Shown here: one piece after another, positions 20,397-31,073 of the stretch
How the letters are laid out: every line of letters starts with the position of its first letter
Position numbering within the stretch: the first letter of the stretch is position 1
Origin: Clonostachys chloroleuca
Taxonomy: Eukaryota > Ascomycota > Sordariomycetes > Hypocreales > Bionectriaceae
Direction of reading: 5' to 3'
DNA: 64,000 nucleotides
Assembly: GCA_037952775.1 (NCBI GenBank)
Contig: JBANAY010000003.1
Location: forward strand, 5,394,001 to 5,458,000
Position numbers and translations under genes: made by a program
Notes under the pieces: generated by a model
The model's database searches: none
Told to the model about the DNA's origin: nothing
The model's input: the letters and a program-made list of their open reading frames with translations, nothing else

Positions 20397-23318
20397 CTAG
20401 ATGATAGTGATAGATACGACCTGACCTAGAGCCTGCCCCTTGTTATTTGCAGTCTTGACCGTCATATCGTGTTCCTGCTTTTCTTTTACTAGTTTACTCG
20501 TTAAGTCCTCGCGGCGAGAGCGTGCCAAGTCATGATCGGCAGATACTAGTGCCTCCCCGATCGAATTGCCTACTTCTGTTTGGGAGATTTTCACACCTGG
20601 CAAATTTATAGTAGCATCATCAGCTACTTCTTTATTTTGTTGCTTCAGTTGTTGTACAGAAGCTTCACTGGGGTCCCTTGCATTCAAATCCATCTCAGAG
20701 AGATGATGTGCTTCTTCAAGGACTGCTTCTCCCCATTTGCTGTAAAACCAAGATTTGGAGTTTCCCTCGTCAGTGGCAAGATCCATACCTTCATTGGGAA
20801 GGGGTCTCCATTCGCCATACATGACACCGTGGATGTAACAATCACCCTGGAAAATGAAGGTGTTTGTTGTATTTGGCTCTGGCATCAGGACGTATGGAAC
20901 AGGTCCGCGGTGCAGGATCCAGATTTCGGCGTCAGTATCCGGTCTCGCCAGCATGGTATCCAGTACTTCAATAGAACACAAGCCCAAATATCCGCTTTCC
21001 GTCAGGAAAGCTAGGCGGTTGTGAAATGTTGTTCGGAAACGCTGCGCTAGGTCACTCCACGAGGCCAGGTGATATATCTCTTTAAACCTAGGAATAGCCG
21101 CACAAACGCGGTCAAAGAAGTTGAACCAGGATGGATCGTCTTTGAGCGAATGTTGCTCAGAACTAAAGGCAAACCAAGCTGGATGGTTTTGAATCTCATC
21201 AATTATGGCCTGAATAGCCTCGAGAGACGGTGCCGGATTTTCTGCATCCCAGCTGCCTGCCTCACCCGCTCTGCGGATCAGATGCTGGCTATCAGTCCAC
21301 CACTCCTCCTGCGTTCTAGGTAGGAATGTATTTTTCCTCGGATGGTCGGGTTGGCTTGGCAGTAAGCAACACAGGGAGAATCGGGCCTCCAGCCAATTCG
21401 CAAATTCCTGGCCCCAGGTTTCGTCAATGGGGGCCACGTCGGTGCTGTGATCCCAGACCAGTGTTTCTCGAATCGCCTGTAGGGTTGATTGAGATGTCTG
21501 CGCGTAATGACTAGGCATTTTGAGAACCATCTCCAGGCATGCCTCGTGCAGGTTGTTCAGAGCGCAGACACAACGAGGACGAAAACGGGAAACTCTAGAG
21601 CCGTCAACGACAAGGCTGTTGTCATCAATTACCAGCTCGTTCTTAGCATCACTTGCAAGGGCCTCGCCGGCATTGAAAATTCGGTGGCGGGAAGGACTAT
21701 CGCCATATGTTTGACATACCGTAGTACTGCGCAGCACTGTAGAAAAGTCGGCAGCCCACGAGGGCAGATTATTCACCTTCTTCGACGACGGTGGCCCAGC
21801 AAAAGATATGAAGCGAGGACTACCAGCTTGGCTGATTAATTGAGATGACATCCACTTATAGGCCTTGCTAGCATCCAAGCCGCTTGGCTCTAGAAAGAGC
21901 GAATCAGGGATTTGGGGCGGTCGCAGTAGACTTGCAATGCCAAGAGTCGCGTTGATCTTGTCTTCTTGAAACCCACATTGACGCGAACGTAGTTCAACAC
22001 ATACTTCAGTCCAAAGGGATAGCCAAGCAGCGTATGACAGTCCGGCGACTTCTGGATTGTTTTCGCTTTTGGACTCAGAGGGGGAGGACGGTGCCACGGC
22101 TTGTAGTATATTATCGTGGGTTCTAACAAGGCCCATGAGGAATTTGCACGGGTTATCTTCTGACCAGCCAGAATATCGAACTGTCAGAATGCTGCGCCAG
22201 CCGGTATGGTGCATTGTGTTGCACATATGGCCTACATGCTCGAGTGCGATGTTGTTGAACTCAATTCCACAAACGAGGATGAGTTTCTTTGCCAGGATGG
22301 TTTCCTGGTATGTCCAGGCACGCCGAAACCATCTCCTCTCGTCCAAGAACCGCCAATAAGACTCCCAGACAGCAGGCCAGCTCCCTCCAGGCGGTGTGAG
22401 AGATGGCAAGCGCGTTGCCCAAAACTCGGGATCGGTTGGGTCAGTGTCTGCTCTGAGTGCCACGATGCCTGACTCAATGGCATCCCACAAAGCTGGCAGC
22501 ATTACTTGGTGCAGCCAGCTGAACTCCTTCCAGTGGCTTGTGCTCTGTCCCAGCCAAGCGAGAACCATATTTGCCTTGAAGTAGAGCTTTCCCATGAGTG
22601 GTATCTGTATTTTTTTCTCCTCGGTGTTAGCTTGGTCAATGCAAAGGGCGTCGATCCAAACCTCATGGTTTAGGGTCGCTCCCCGCATCTCGTGTCTGGA
22701 GACTACAGCTCTGAGGTATGATGCTGCATTGCTACCGATTGGCAATGAGCTGACGAGCAAAACTTGCTCAAGGCTGTCAGCAGTGATGTTGAATGCGGAA
22801 TCGCATATTAGGACCCGCCAAGGCTTTTCGTCCGTGTCCTCTTCTTCCCCATCAACTGCGGCTCCCCAAGTGTACGAGAGTGCCTCGTAGGGTGGTATCT
22901 CTGCAGCGGCGAGGTCGACGCGCATGAAGGTTCCTACCAAAGACCTAGTCTTTACATCGCATCCTATCAGACGGAACATACGGATTGAGGTTGGATTTTC
23001 TAGAGGAGAGTATTGGTAGACAGGGGCATCATCGTACGCGTCAGCTGTCAGACCTCCCGCCGCATCTGTGTCAGTAACGCTCAACTGCGAAGATGGCTGG
23101 CACAATTGCCCTGTCTCTGTGAACCAATCCAACCACGCCGGGACCAGAGCGCTGCGAAATCCGAATGGGAAAATGGGTGCCAAAGTGCCTCCCATCCTCG
23201 TATACCCAAATGTCAAGTGCTGGGAATCTAGGCTCTCGAATGGAACCGGGATATGGAATCCAGTATCCATTGTGCAGATCTGGACCAAAGTGCGTTCTCG
23301 ATTTCCTTTTCTATACAA
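20397..23318 (-). CDS. HET-domain protein, long and intact
   Basis: An uninterrupted ORF of up to 973 residues. ATG at 23318 or the internal Met17 (23270) could start it; the protein after Met17 (MDTGFHIPVPFESL) looks more natural. The HET domain runs from about 112 to 360: YEALSYTWG (144-152), VWIDALCIDQ (220-229), VLAWLGQS (252-259) and RRAWTYQETILAKKLI. Unlike the family's usual WRRGWVLQE, it keeps the W-x-x-QE core. A long C-terminal part lacks recognised domains and ends in a charged segment with EVADDATINL and KLVKEKQEHD. HET proteins trigger incompatibility cell death, usually with an unlinked partner. It contrasts with the broken HET gene at 6.7-8.7 kb. Confidence 0.85.
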   Translation of the reverse strand: MYRKGNRERTLVQICTMDTGFHIPVPFESLDSQHLTFGYTRMGGTLAPIFPFGFRSALVPAWLDWFTETGQLCQPSSQLSVTDTDAAGGLTADAYDDAPVYQYSPLENPTSIRMFRLIGCDVKTRSLVGTFMRVDLAAAEIPPYEALSYTWGAAVDGEEEDTDEKPWRVLICDSAFNITADSLEQVLLVSSLPIGSNAASYLRAVVSRHEMRGATLNHEVWIDALCIDQANTEEKKIQIPLMGKLYFKANMVLAWLGQSTSHWKEFSWLHQVMLPALWDAIESGIVALRADTDPTDPEFWATRLPSLTPPGGSWPAVWESYWRFLDERRWFRRAWTYQETILAKKLILVCGIEFNNIALEHVGHMCNTMHHTGWRSILTVRYSGWSEDNPCKFLMGLVRTHDNILQAVAPSSPSESKSENNPEVAGLSYAAWLSLWTEVCVELRSRQCGFQEDKINATLGIASLLRPPQIPDSLFLEPSGLDASKAYKWMSSQLISQAGSPRFISFAGPPSSKKVNNLPSWAADFSTVLRSTTVCQTYGDSPSRHRIFNAGEALASDAKNELVIDDNSLVVDGSRVSRFRPRCVCALNNLHEACLEMVLKMPSHYAQTSQSTLQAIRETLVWDHSTDVAPIDETWGQEFANWLEARFSLCCLLPSQPDHPRKNTFLPRTQEEWWTDSQHLIRRAGEAGSWDAENPAPSLEAIQAIIDEIQNHPAWFAFSSEQHSLKDDPSWFNFFDRVCAAIPRFKEIYHLASWSDLAQRFRTTFHNRLAFLTESGYLGLCSIEVLDTMLARPDTDAEIWILHRGPVPYVLMPEPNTTNTFIFQGDCYIHGVMYGEWRPLPNEGMDLATDEGNSKSWFYSKWGEAVLEEAHHLSEMDLNARDPSEASVQQLKQQNKEVADDATINLPGVKISQTEVGNSIGEALVSADHDLARSRREDLTSKLVKEKQEHDMTVKTANNKGQALGQVVSITII

Positions 23319-23838
23319 TCAGCAAGCGAGAAATCGCAATGAGTGAAAGGCTATTGTTACAATGAGGAAAGATTCTCTTGCATATTTTTACAATCATTCA
23401 GGGTACGGCGACAAGACCCCAGGCAGCAGGCTTGCAAAGGTGGTGTCATGTGCCACGCTCGTGATTTCCATTGGCTCTGACGAACCCCACGTTGAAAACA
23501 AAATTAACACGACCCGATGACTCAGCTGCTATGTATTCTAGAAACGAGTAAAAAGGTGGTTTTGGAGATGGTGGCCTCTGTCATAAACCTAGGATGCTTA
23601 GAGCACTTGTTCTTGCAGTCCCCCAAGTCAATGATATATGGAGTATACCTGCTGGGAATCGCGAGCATGATAAAGCAATCTAGGCCTCCTGACGAAGGCG
23701 ATGCGGTTTATGTAGAACTAGTTTAAAGCAATACTATGAATGAGGATCCGCCAAAGTATTCCAATCAATTCCCTCTAACGAACCGAAGCTTTATCCAGTT
23801 CAATAAGCATAGCTCTAACCCACAGTATCAAACTTGTT
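23319..23838. other. Intergenic, nothing recognised
   Basis: The 5' region of the HET gene. A 69-codon ORF at 23517-23726 has no recognised features. Confidence 0.4.
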
Positions 23839-24064
23839 TCATGTGCCATACACAGTCCCATCCTCTGGAATAGTGTCATTTAACAAAAAGGCAGGTTGTC
23901 TTTGCACGCGCACATCCTCCGCATATTGGCCAATTTTCGTTGCACTTTTGAAGATTAATCAGAGAAGGTTTGCCATGAACAGCATTTACTTGAGCTGATC
24001 GACCTACCTTAATCTTACGGCGCTTGCAGCCGTCGCAGCGGTTTTTTCTCGCAACACCTGGCAT
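23839..24064 (-). pseudogene. Zn2Cys6 DNA-binding domain only, remainder lost
   Basis: Exon 1 (24064-24008) and exon 2 (from 23944), joined by a 63-bp GTAGGT...AAG intron, give a complete zinc cluster, C-X2-C-X6-C-X6-C-X2-C-X6-C, beginning MPGVARKNRCDGC. A TGA at 23878-23876 follows directly after CLFVK. A one-base shift at that point would continue NDTIPEDGTVYG to another stop at 23841-23839. No fungal regulatory domain follows. It is a truncated relic, or at most a peptide of about 42 residues that could still bind DNA. Confidence 0.55.
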
Positions 24065-25199
24065 AATGTCTCTGTCGTCTTGCTACGTGTGGTAGCTTGT
24101 GCTGTCTAAATACTATAAAAGGGCGAGAATGTGCGCAATTATCATTCTCTTATCCAGTTTTATACTACACTACAAGCGATTAACAGATCTAATCCAATGT
24201 TACCCAGCTGGGATTTAGTAACTCAGCCCTATTACCGCTTAAAATCCATGCTTAGGTCTGCTATCAGTCTTCGTCTCCGCTCTGATGCCGGAACTTTACC
24301 TGTTTTGGACAGATCCTACGGTCATCATCGCGACCTTTCCCTGCTCTGTGTCAATGTGATGTAGCTGCAAAATGCTAAGCTTTTCTTGGTCAGATATCTA
24401 TGTAATCAGATTTCTGAAATTAAGTCATAGTACTATATAGCGGAGCAACACGAGCTTTTCTTTCGGTATTAAAACCTATCTCAAGGATATGTTGGACACT
24501 TCTCTGGTCTGTTGTCGAAGACCCTCAGTACTGAATATATGATACCCCAGGAAGCATCTTAATTGAGTAGATAGAGGGAAAAGACAATCACTCATTCTGG
24601 CAAGTGTGTTGAGTTTCTCTCATCCAAGCCTAATATCTCCTGGCCCCAGTCTGTAAGCCTAAAACATCGTCGCCCATCCTGTTGTATACTTATAACACAA
24701 AGCGTCCGTGAAATTTTCGCGCAATGTGGTGCATGTTCTCGTAAGACTGTATTTCGAATTTCAGATCTGAGTTAAGCATTTGCCAATTCAAAATCTGTCC
24801 ATAGTATTCACCTAGCAAGGTATATATGTTAGCCCAAAGGTATATATGTTAGCCCAAGTTTCTCTAGAGAGCCCCATATGCATGTCGCAATAACCCCCGT
24901 TTGGGGTAGTTACAGGTGGCAATCACCTATTCTCCCGAAATAGCCACTTTACGAATAGGAGGCGAAGCTTTTCTACGAGGGCTGGAAATCATTTGATACT
25001 TGGATTAAAATCACTAGCCAAGGAAGTATAACGATATATATAAGTGCTGTTTCCACGCCAAATATACTGCCATAGCGATCAAGCACTCAGTAACGTTGAG
25101 CGACGCGACGCCTCCCATACATCTCAGATCTCCCCACCCACCAGAGTCTTCTACTTCCTACGTTTTACAAATCATTCGAATTTGGCAACTCTTCGGAAG
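24065..25199. other. Intergenic region
   Basis: Separates the divergent Zn2Cys6 fragment and the Cys-rich gene. It contains the 20-bp tandem duplication at 24817-24856. No other structure recognised. Confidence 0.4.
24817..24856. repeat. Perfect 20-bp tandem duplication
   Basis: The unit AAGGTATATATGTTAGCCCA is present twice head to tail. A recent slippage or duplication event; no function inferred. Confidence 0.7.
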
Positions 25200-25799
25200 A
25201 TGTTTCTTCTGGGACTATGGGCACCCACTAGCTATATTGCCATTGCCGCAAGCCTGACTATAAATACAACACTCCGTATTCTCTCCAATGCGATTTTGAA
25301 TTCACACCTAACACTTGTTATAGGGTTCATGCCCAACAAGCCAAGAGCTGATAGCCAACAACAAGTGCTGTCTAGGGCCTGCTATGAGCAGTGATAAATC
25401 CGGTGTGACCTACTGCTGTGTCACCAAGCCGGACACTGAGTGCAGCGCCGCTTTGTGTTTTGACGGCACATGCGTGGCAAAGATCGCTGTCGACGACTCA
25501 GACTACGGTGACAAAGTCCAAAAGGCGCTTTCTGGCTCTAGCGATGATTCCGGGTCTTCGTCTTCGAGCACCAGCTCTGGTATTTCAATCACCTACATTC
25601 TTGATGCAACCACTACTCCTGCGCGCGCAACAGCTATCTCTAGGTCATCGTCTTTAAAACTTTTGTAGGCCCGAATGATACTACCTCTACAACTGCTTCC
25701 GATAGTGCAGTTAATACCAACAGCGCGGCTTCCAGCGGTAATAATGCAGTGGTTGGTATGGTTATCGGTCTCGCCAGCCTTTGTTATGTTCTGTATTGA
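25200..25799 (+). pseudogene. Cys-rich, Ser/Thr-rich GPI-anchor-type surface protein, frames broken
   Basis: ATG 25200 begins a signal-like peptide (MFLLGLWAPTSYIAIAAS). A GTATTC...TATAG intron (25276-25323) leads to a Cys-rich exon with CPTSQELIANNKCCLG, GVTYCCVTKPDTECS and CFDGTCVAKIAV, then a Ser/Thr linker, then GNNAVVGMVIGLASLCYVLY before TGA 25797-25799. The hydrophobic tail after small residues is typical of GPI-anchored fungal wall proteins. Exon 1 leaves one extra base, so it does not splice in phase to exon 2. The linker also shifts frame near 25656-25659, where one more A in the AAAA run would restore it. Either the gene has decayed or assembly errors mask an intact one. No named family is recognised. 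Confidence 0.55.
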
Positions 25800-26215
25800 T
25801 GTTGCTGGGTGGCTTAAGAAGCTTTTGGTCTCTAAAATCATATTCCTGTCGCTACTTCTTAGGATATGTACCCAATGCCAAGCACCCTCCCAGAAGGCCT
25901 GCTCACATTCATTACACGACTGCGCCTGAATTGATCTCCTCGCGACGAGTACACGAACTGGCAATGTGGTAGTTGTGTCAAGGATTCTCAGGACGACTCT
26001 TAGTTCTTAGGGTCTGTTGATGAGCTACCACTACATAAGGCAGGATTAACACTTTTGCCTCTATAAATATTGCCAATATTCATCGTGCTGAGATGTCGGG
26101 GCTGGTTTCTTCCACAGTTGTTTAACTTTATACTCGAACTCTTTCACTCGTGCAAATCGCCAATCTACTTCTTACAGCGGCATCCATGACTTCGCACCCT
26201 CTCTTGTTAGAATGG

Positions 26216-27326
26216 TTATCGCAGAATGAGTAATTCAATACATTTCTTCGACCAGTCCTGTTTGCGTAGGTAGTCCTCAATGCTTTCGAGGCTCGGGGGT
26301 GAGGCAAGCTTGGTTTTTGGGTTAGCGGACGTAGGCAAAACTAACTTGAGATATTGCTTACAGCTGTTGGGTGAACGATTGTCGGATCATCTCTGCCCTC
26401 AAAGCCAAACTCATTCCAGTAGAGAAAGTTGTCAGAGAGCTCCTGGGCCAGCTCTGGCGGCACTCCAACAGGTGGTTCGCTCTTGGGCAGCGTGACCACC
26501 TCCGCCTTGAGCCCCGTGACTTTAGAGAGTACCTGCGCAAGCTCTTTCATAGTGGCCCATGTTCGATATCCTATTAAGTTCTTGCCAGGCTCATCCTCCA
26601 CAAGAGCTTTGACCAATGGCCCCGAATCTTCATCGGGAGCTATGATAGGCAGCTTCAGATCACCGTCGATGAGAGTAATGAATTGAATCGTATTATCCAC
26701 AGTCTATCATGTTAGAGGGAGACAACATGCAGCGACTACAGGGATCTCACCTTCTTAGGCGTCATGATTGGATCCCCAAGAAAATTGGTAAGGAAGAAAC
26801 CAGCTTGAAAGACACTCGTCTTCTTCCACAACTCCGAATAGGTATGCTCTGCATACTCCGTCGCAGCGGCTTTAGAATCAAAGTGATATACGTGAGTTTA
26901 CTTCCCCTTGGACCATTTAGTTGATTGGAGAGCAACGAGATGATAAATCGGTCGAGAGTGGAAACCTTCGCCGCAACATCCACAACGTTGCGGAGCTGCT
27001 GGGTTTCATGCTCAGCAGCCCAAGCATTCAATGGCTGTCCAGGATTTGGCCTGTCTTTGTTTGCTGGGTCACCGTAAAGGCCCCAGAAGTCACTGACAGC
27101 AAAGATCACGTGAGCCCCCTGAAAGGCCTTCTCGAGTGACTCTAGGGAATCCAGATCAGCTTGAACAACTTGAGCACCTTTTACTGATAAAGCATAAGCT
27201 TTGTCGCTTGAGGGATTGCGTGTGATAGCTCGAACAATTCATCCCGGACTTTTCAGGAAGACCTCGGCGACGGAACCTCCTTGGTTTCCGGTGGCACCAA
27301 GAACAGCGATCAACTTGGAAGTCATA
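26216..27326 (-). pseudogene. NmrA-like NAD(P)-binding protein, multiple lesions
   Basis: Start MTSKLIAVL, then the glycine loop is out of frame because CTTT replaces CTT at about 27299-27302 (family: GATGNQGG). In the restored frame a TGA at 27241-27239 sits where Trp is expected before IVRAITRNPSS. Downstream HVIFAVSDFWG and DRFIISLLSN are normal. One base is missing near 26930, with an in-frame TAA just after it, before HVYHFDSKAAATEYAE. The frame then continues through GFFLTNFLGDPIMTPKK, a GTGAGA...ATAG intron, DNTIQFITLIDGDLK and WATMKELAQVL, and a second intron to PSLESIEDYLRKQDWS, ending at 26218-26216. NmrA-like proteins are redox-sensing relatives of short-chain dehydrogenases, often co-repressors of nitrogen genes. 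With four lesions this copy cannot work as read. Confidence 0.75.
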
Positions 27327-28391
27327 GTGGTTTCGTAGAGCATTCGCAGAATGTTGTTCGCAATCATATTAGGACAATGTTAACACTATTGATGGGACCT
27401 TATAATGTTTAATGGTCTTATATTCTAAGCCAGTGAAGAGGCTTAAGTTGAAGGCACCGACATCGAGCTTGGGTAAGCCTGTTGCTGGTTTGTCAGCTCG
27501 AATCATTGCAAATCTAAATCATGATTTGTCAGTCAAGTTTTCCGAGGATCGAATGCATTCAGCTGCAAATGAGTGCCCCGCTTCAAACGGAAGACGGCGG
27601 GTAACACTGTGCACTTGGTGAAAAGCGGACGAGGCGGACTGAAGCGGACAAGGGCGGATGAGAGCGGACGGAGACAGTTATCAAATCTAAGTGATATAGT
27701 GCAACCGAAAACCTCATGCATTTAGTCAGTGATTACGATATACAAAGTGCGCTTTGTGATTGATAAGCTACTCCGCTTGCTGCTTCGGTTGCGTGCCTGC
27801 CACAAAGCACGCAGGACTCGACCGCCACTGGAAGAGTGATTATTAGTCGGTCTTCGCTACGGCGGTAGTCTGCCCAGCACCGTAGAGTCGGTCTCCAATT
27901 CTTACTAGACTGTTTCCTAAGCTATTCAATCACATAAGTTCAGGGCGATAACGTTTAGTTGGTGATCTCTACCAGGGTATTTCCTACTTCAAATGATCCA
28001 TCTCTTAGGTTGAAGATAAAGGAGCATAAATTGATAATTACCTTCCTCCTCCTGGACCCATGAGAATCCACCGCCGTTCACTCGTCTTGTAGGGCGCGAA
28101 GACCTTCCTAGAAAGGAGATCTTCCTTATAGTAGCAATGGTTTCCCGTCGGACTACGCCGGAATTTGTGTAATGAGAACTCGGCAAAAACGTGCTGTGTT
28201 TCCAATCAAAACGGTTAGCGGAACCTGATTGGGCTCTATATTTGTGCTATATAAGGCACCGTGTAGCTCCAAGGCACATTTCGTCTAAAGCAGCTTGTCT
28301 CTTATACTTCTAAAGATTATATCTATCAATTTGAAAAACCAATCTGACAACTCAGTCTTTACAACCTTGACCTGCAATTAAACAGCCCATT
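27327..28391. other. Intergenic region with short GCGGAC repeats
   Basis: No gene recognised apart from the simple repeat at 27618-27680. A minus-strand ORF at 27989-28186 has no family features. Confidence 0.4.
27618..27680. repeat. GCGGAC-type short tandem repeats
   Basis: Six imperfect copies of a roughly 8-11 bp unit based on AAGCGGACRAGG/GAGCGGACGGAG. A simple-sequence array with no inferred function. Confidence 0.5.
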
Positions 28392-28784
28392 ATGAAGGTT
28401 AGTTCGCCACCATCTCATCCATAACCTAATTGACAAATGGGTATATAGTTGAAGCCTATAATTACTTTTCTTGCAATCGCTACCAGCAGCACAGCACAGA
28501 AGATTGTCGTCCAAGAATGGCTTCGTGGGGATTGTAGTGGCCAACCTTTTCTCACTGCGAACCTCAACGGGGGGCTTGTGGAAACCACATGCGTCAATGT
28601 TGAGCAATTCCCAGCTACAAATGTTAATGTCAGGCTCCTTGAGGCATGTGTCGATGGAAAGGTCCCTACTGTCAGGGTTTCCACTGAAGGTTGCGCCGAT
28701 TTCGCAGCCGTCGCTACCTTGGCAGTTCATACATGCATTCCTGTAACATATGCACCCCAGGCCTACTCAATCTCATGTGATTAG
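28392..28784 (+). CDS. Small secreted protein with six cysteines
   Basis: The first exon is only ATGAAG (28392-28397). A 51-bp intron GTTAGT...ATATAG (28398-28448) leads to the main exon ending TAG 28782-28784, giving a mature-length protein of 113 residues. It opens MKLKPIITFLAIATSSTAQ, a clear signal peptide ending at AQ. The mature part has six cysteines in DCSGQPF, TTCVN, EACVD, EGCAD, HTCIP and the C-terminal SCD, enough for three disulfides. Size, secretion and cysteine content resemble effector candidates of plant-associated fungi, but I recognise no family. It is the only undamaged gene between 23.8 and 29 kb. Confidence 0.7.
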
Positions 28785-28989
28785 CTAGCACCAACTTCAT
28801 GGGAGGCTGGCAGAAGGTGACATTTAAGAGATGATCAAGCTTGACTTCAGTATCAGCGTCGAAGATATTACCTTTATGTACATGTGATCTGAATAAATTG
28901 TATATTGTTGTAATTACTTGGTGTTTGCAATAAACCTTTGTCCTCGGGATACTGAAACATAACTTATCTCACTCTTATGCTCAGTGCTG

Positions 28990-29185
28990 GGCAAATTTAT
29001 AAAATATATATAGTATGATCCTAGAATATAACTTTTTCATATAGTATTATGAAAAATACTAATAAGATAATAGAAAAGTTATAAAAGATAGATCTTAAAT
29101 TCTTCAACTTATATATACCGTTACTCTATATATAAATGTAGAAAAAATTAGTATTTCATATGAAATTATATTATTAGGCGGTCCT
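28990..29185. repeat. AT-rich patch with imperfect inverted repeat
   Basis: About 190 bp of very AT-rich sequence. ATGAAAAATACTAATAAG near 29050 faces AATTAGTATTTCATATG near 29145 as an imperfect inverted pair. It may be a RIP-mutated miniature element. It lies in the 3' region of the permease gene. Confidence 0.35.
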
Positions 29186-29208
29186 TTGGCAGTCTTGCTA
29201 ATCACAGC

Positions 29209-31073
29209 CTAGTACTGTTCATCGGTAACATGAACCTCCATATGCGGGCCCTTGTACTCCCTCTTAGCCCATAGCATATAGTACACAACCGAAAACAGAG
29301 CGACTCCACCCGTCATCAGCGAAGCATAGTTCATCGTGGAAGCGTCAGCGGGGGTCTGCGGAGGCCAGAAGCTGAAGAACCAGATGATGAGCATGAACAT
29401 ACACGCAAAGGTGTTGTTGAGAATCCCAAAGATGCCGGGGACATGCCAGGGACCCCATGCGAGGGTCTGGCCCTCGCCGGCGGTGGTGTCGGCCAGGGCG
29501 GGGAGAGCGCTGGGGTCGGGAAGCTTATATCCCTTGCCGACGCGGCGGTAGAGGAGGAGGGAGGCGGCCATAAGGTAGGAGGAATAGAGGCCGGAGACGG
29601 CGACGGAGATGATGGCGTTGTAGACGACGGCAGAGCCGATGTTGATGAGGCCGATGAGGCAGGCGATGACACTGGTAACGGTGATGGCCCAGACGGGAAC
29701 GTTGGTACGCTCGTCAACCTGGGGAACTGAGCGTTAGTCGGCTCACTTCTATGTGGTTTGTTAGAGCAAGTTGGGGGATTTTACCTTAGACAGTGTGGGC
29801 CAGAAGGGCAAGGCGCGGTCACGAGCAAAGGCAAAGCACATTCGGGAAGTGGCTGCAATGACACCAACAATAGCGGAGAGGGTCATGACAATGATCAGCG
29901 AGGTCATGGCAGCAGTGCCGCCTTTAGAACCAGTAGCTTGGTAGAAGATCTCGATGTAAGGATAGCCAGTGGGGGAATTGATGGCGGCATCGATGTCAGA
30001 AGCACTGTAGAGCATGGCGATGACCATGGCAAGACCCATGCAGCCGTTGATGGTGACACTGGTCATGATGGACCGAGGGACAGCGACGGAAGGGTTTCGG
30101 ACTTCCTCGCACATCTAAATAGAAGAATAGTCAGCAACAGCGCTTTCAATGGATACGAGATGAGTGTGGTCCTACGTGAAAGGAACAGTCGACACCAGCA
30201 AACGAGAAGACGCAGCCCAGTAAGCCGACGAACCATGACAGGCCTTGGGATGGCCACATTCCCTCATTGCGGAAAGTCAGGAAGACATCAGCGGCAGTGG
30301 CATTCGCGCCAAATGTGGTCAGTGTAATCAAGATGGCGAAGAATCCAATAATGTGCAGAATAAGAATCATGCCCTCAATCTTGGGAAGCAGCGAGCTAAC
30401 AACAGTGTTGATAGTGACGGCAATCAGAATACACATCCACAGCATCAATGTCCCCTGCCACGTCTGCGCATTGTACGAGGGCACCATGAACGTCACCAGA
30501 CCCTGAATCATGGTCCCAGTCAGGAAGCCAGCAGCCGCTGACGTGCCTTGCCATCCAGCGAGTGTCAACCAGCCGGTCAGGTAGCTGAGAAACTTGGAGC
30601 ACCATCGGGGCGCGAGCATGGCGACCCAGTGGTATTGACCACCGGAGGTTGGGGCGATGGAGACGAGTTCGCAGAGCGTGGAGAAGACGCTTATGTTGCC
30701 GATCCAAACGAAGATGAAGCCGTAGACGAGACCGCCTGGCCCGCCATTTGCCAGGCCAGGGGCGAAGTTCATGAGAGTGCCCTCCCATGTTACGAGAATG
30801 GCGCAGCTGAAGCCAAGAATGGTCAGGAAACGAAAGTTTCTCTACAAAGACTTTGGGTCAGCTTTTTTTCTAGCGCGGTCGCACGGATTGCTAGCGACGA
30901 GAGGTGAAATGTCATACCTTGAGAACAGACTTCTTGCCGAGCCTGGCCAATTGCTCGCGATCTAGTTCCTCGCGATCAATGGATTCCGCCACAGGCTCGG
31001 CCTTGGCCTCTGGGGACTTGCCGCCTTCGCTCACATCACTGAGCTCGCGGCCCTCCTGTCGAATGCCGCTCAT
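29209..31073 (-). CDS. APC-family amino-acid/GABA/choline-type permease
   Basis: Four exons (31073-30918, 30841-30176, 30114-29785, 29718-29209), all in phase, give 553 residues. The plasma-membrane permease family imports amino acids, GABA, choline or polyamines with protons. A charged cytosolic N terminus (MSGIRQEGRELSDVSEGGKS) precedes about twelve hydrophobic segments. Diagnostic pieces: RNFRFLTILGFSCAILVTWE; NGGPGGLVYGFIFVWIG; ELVSIAPTSGGQYHWVAMLAP; HMCEEVRNPSVAVPRSI (the EE motif of eukaryotic GABA/choline permeases, spanning a splice site); and SRMCFAFARDRALPFW. The C terminus ends EVHVTDEQY. Substrate cannot be read from sequence; GABA or choline is most likely by family layout. Confidence 0.88.
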
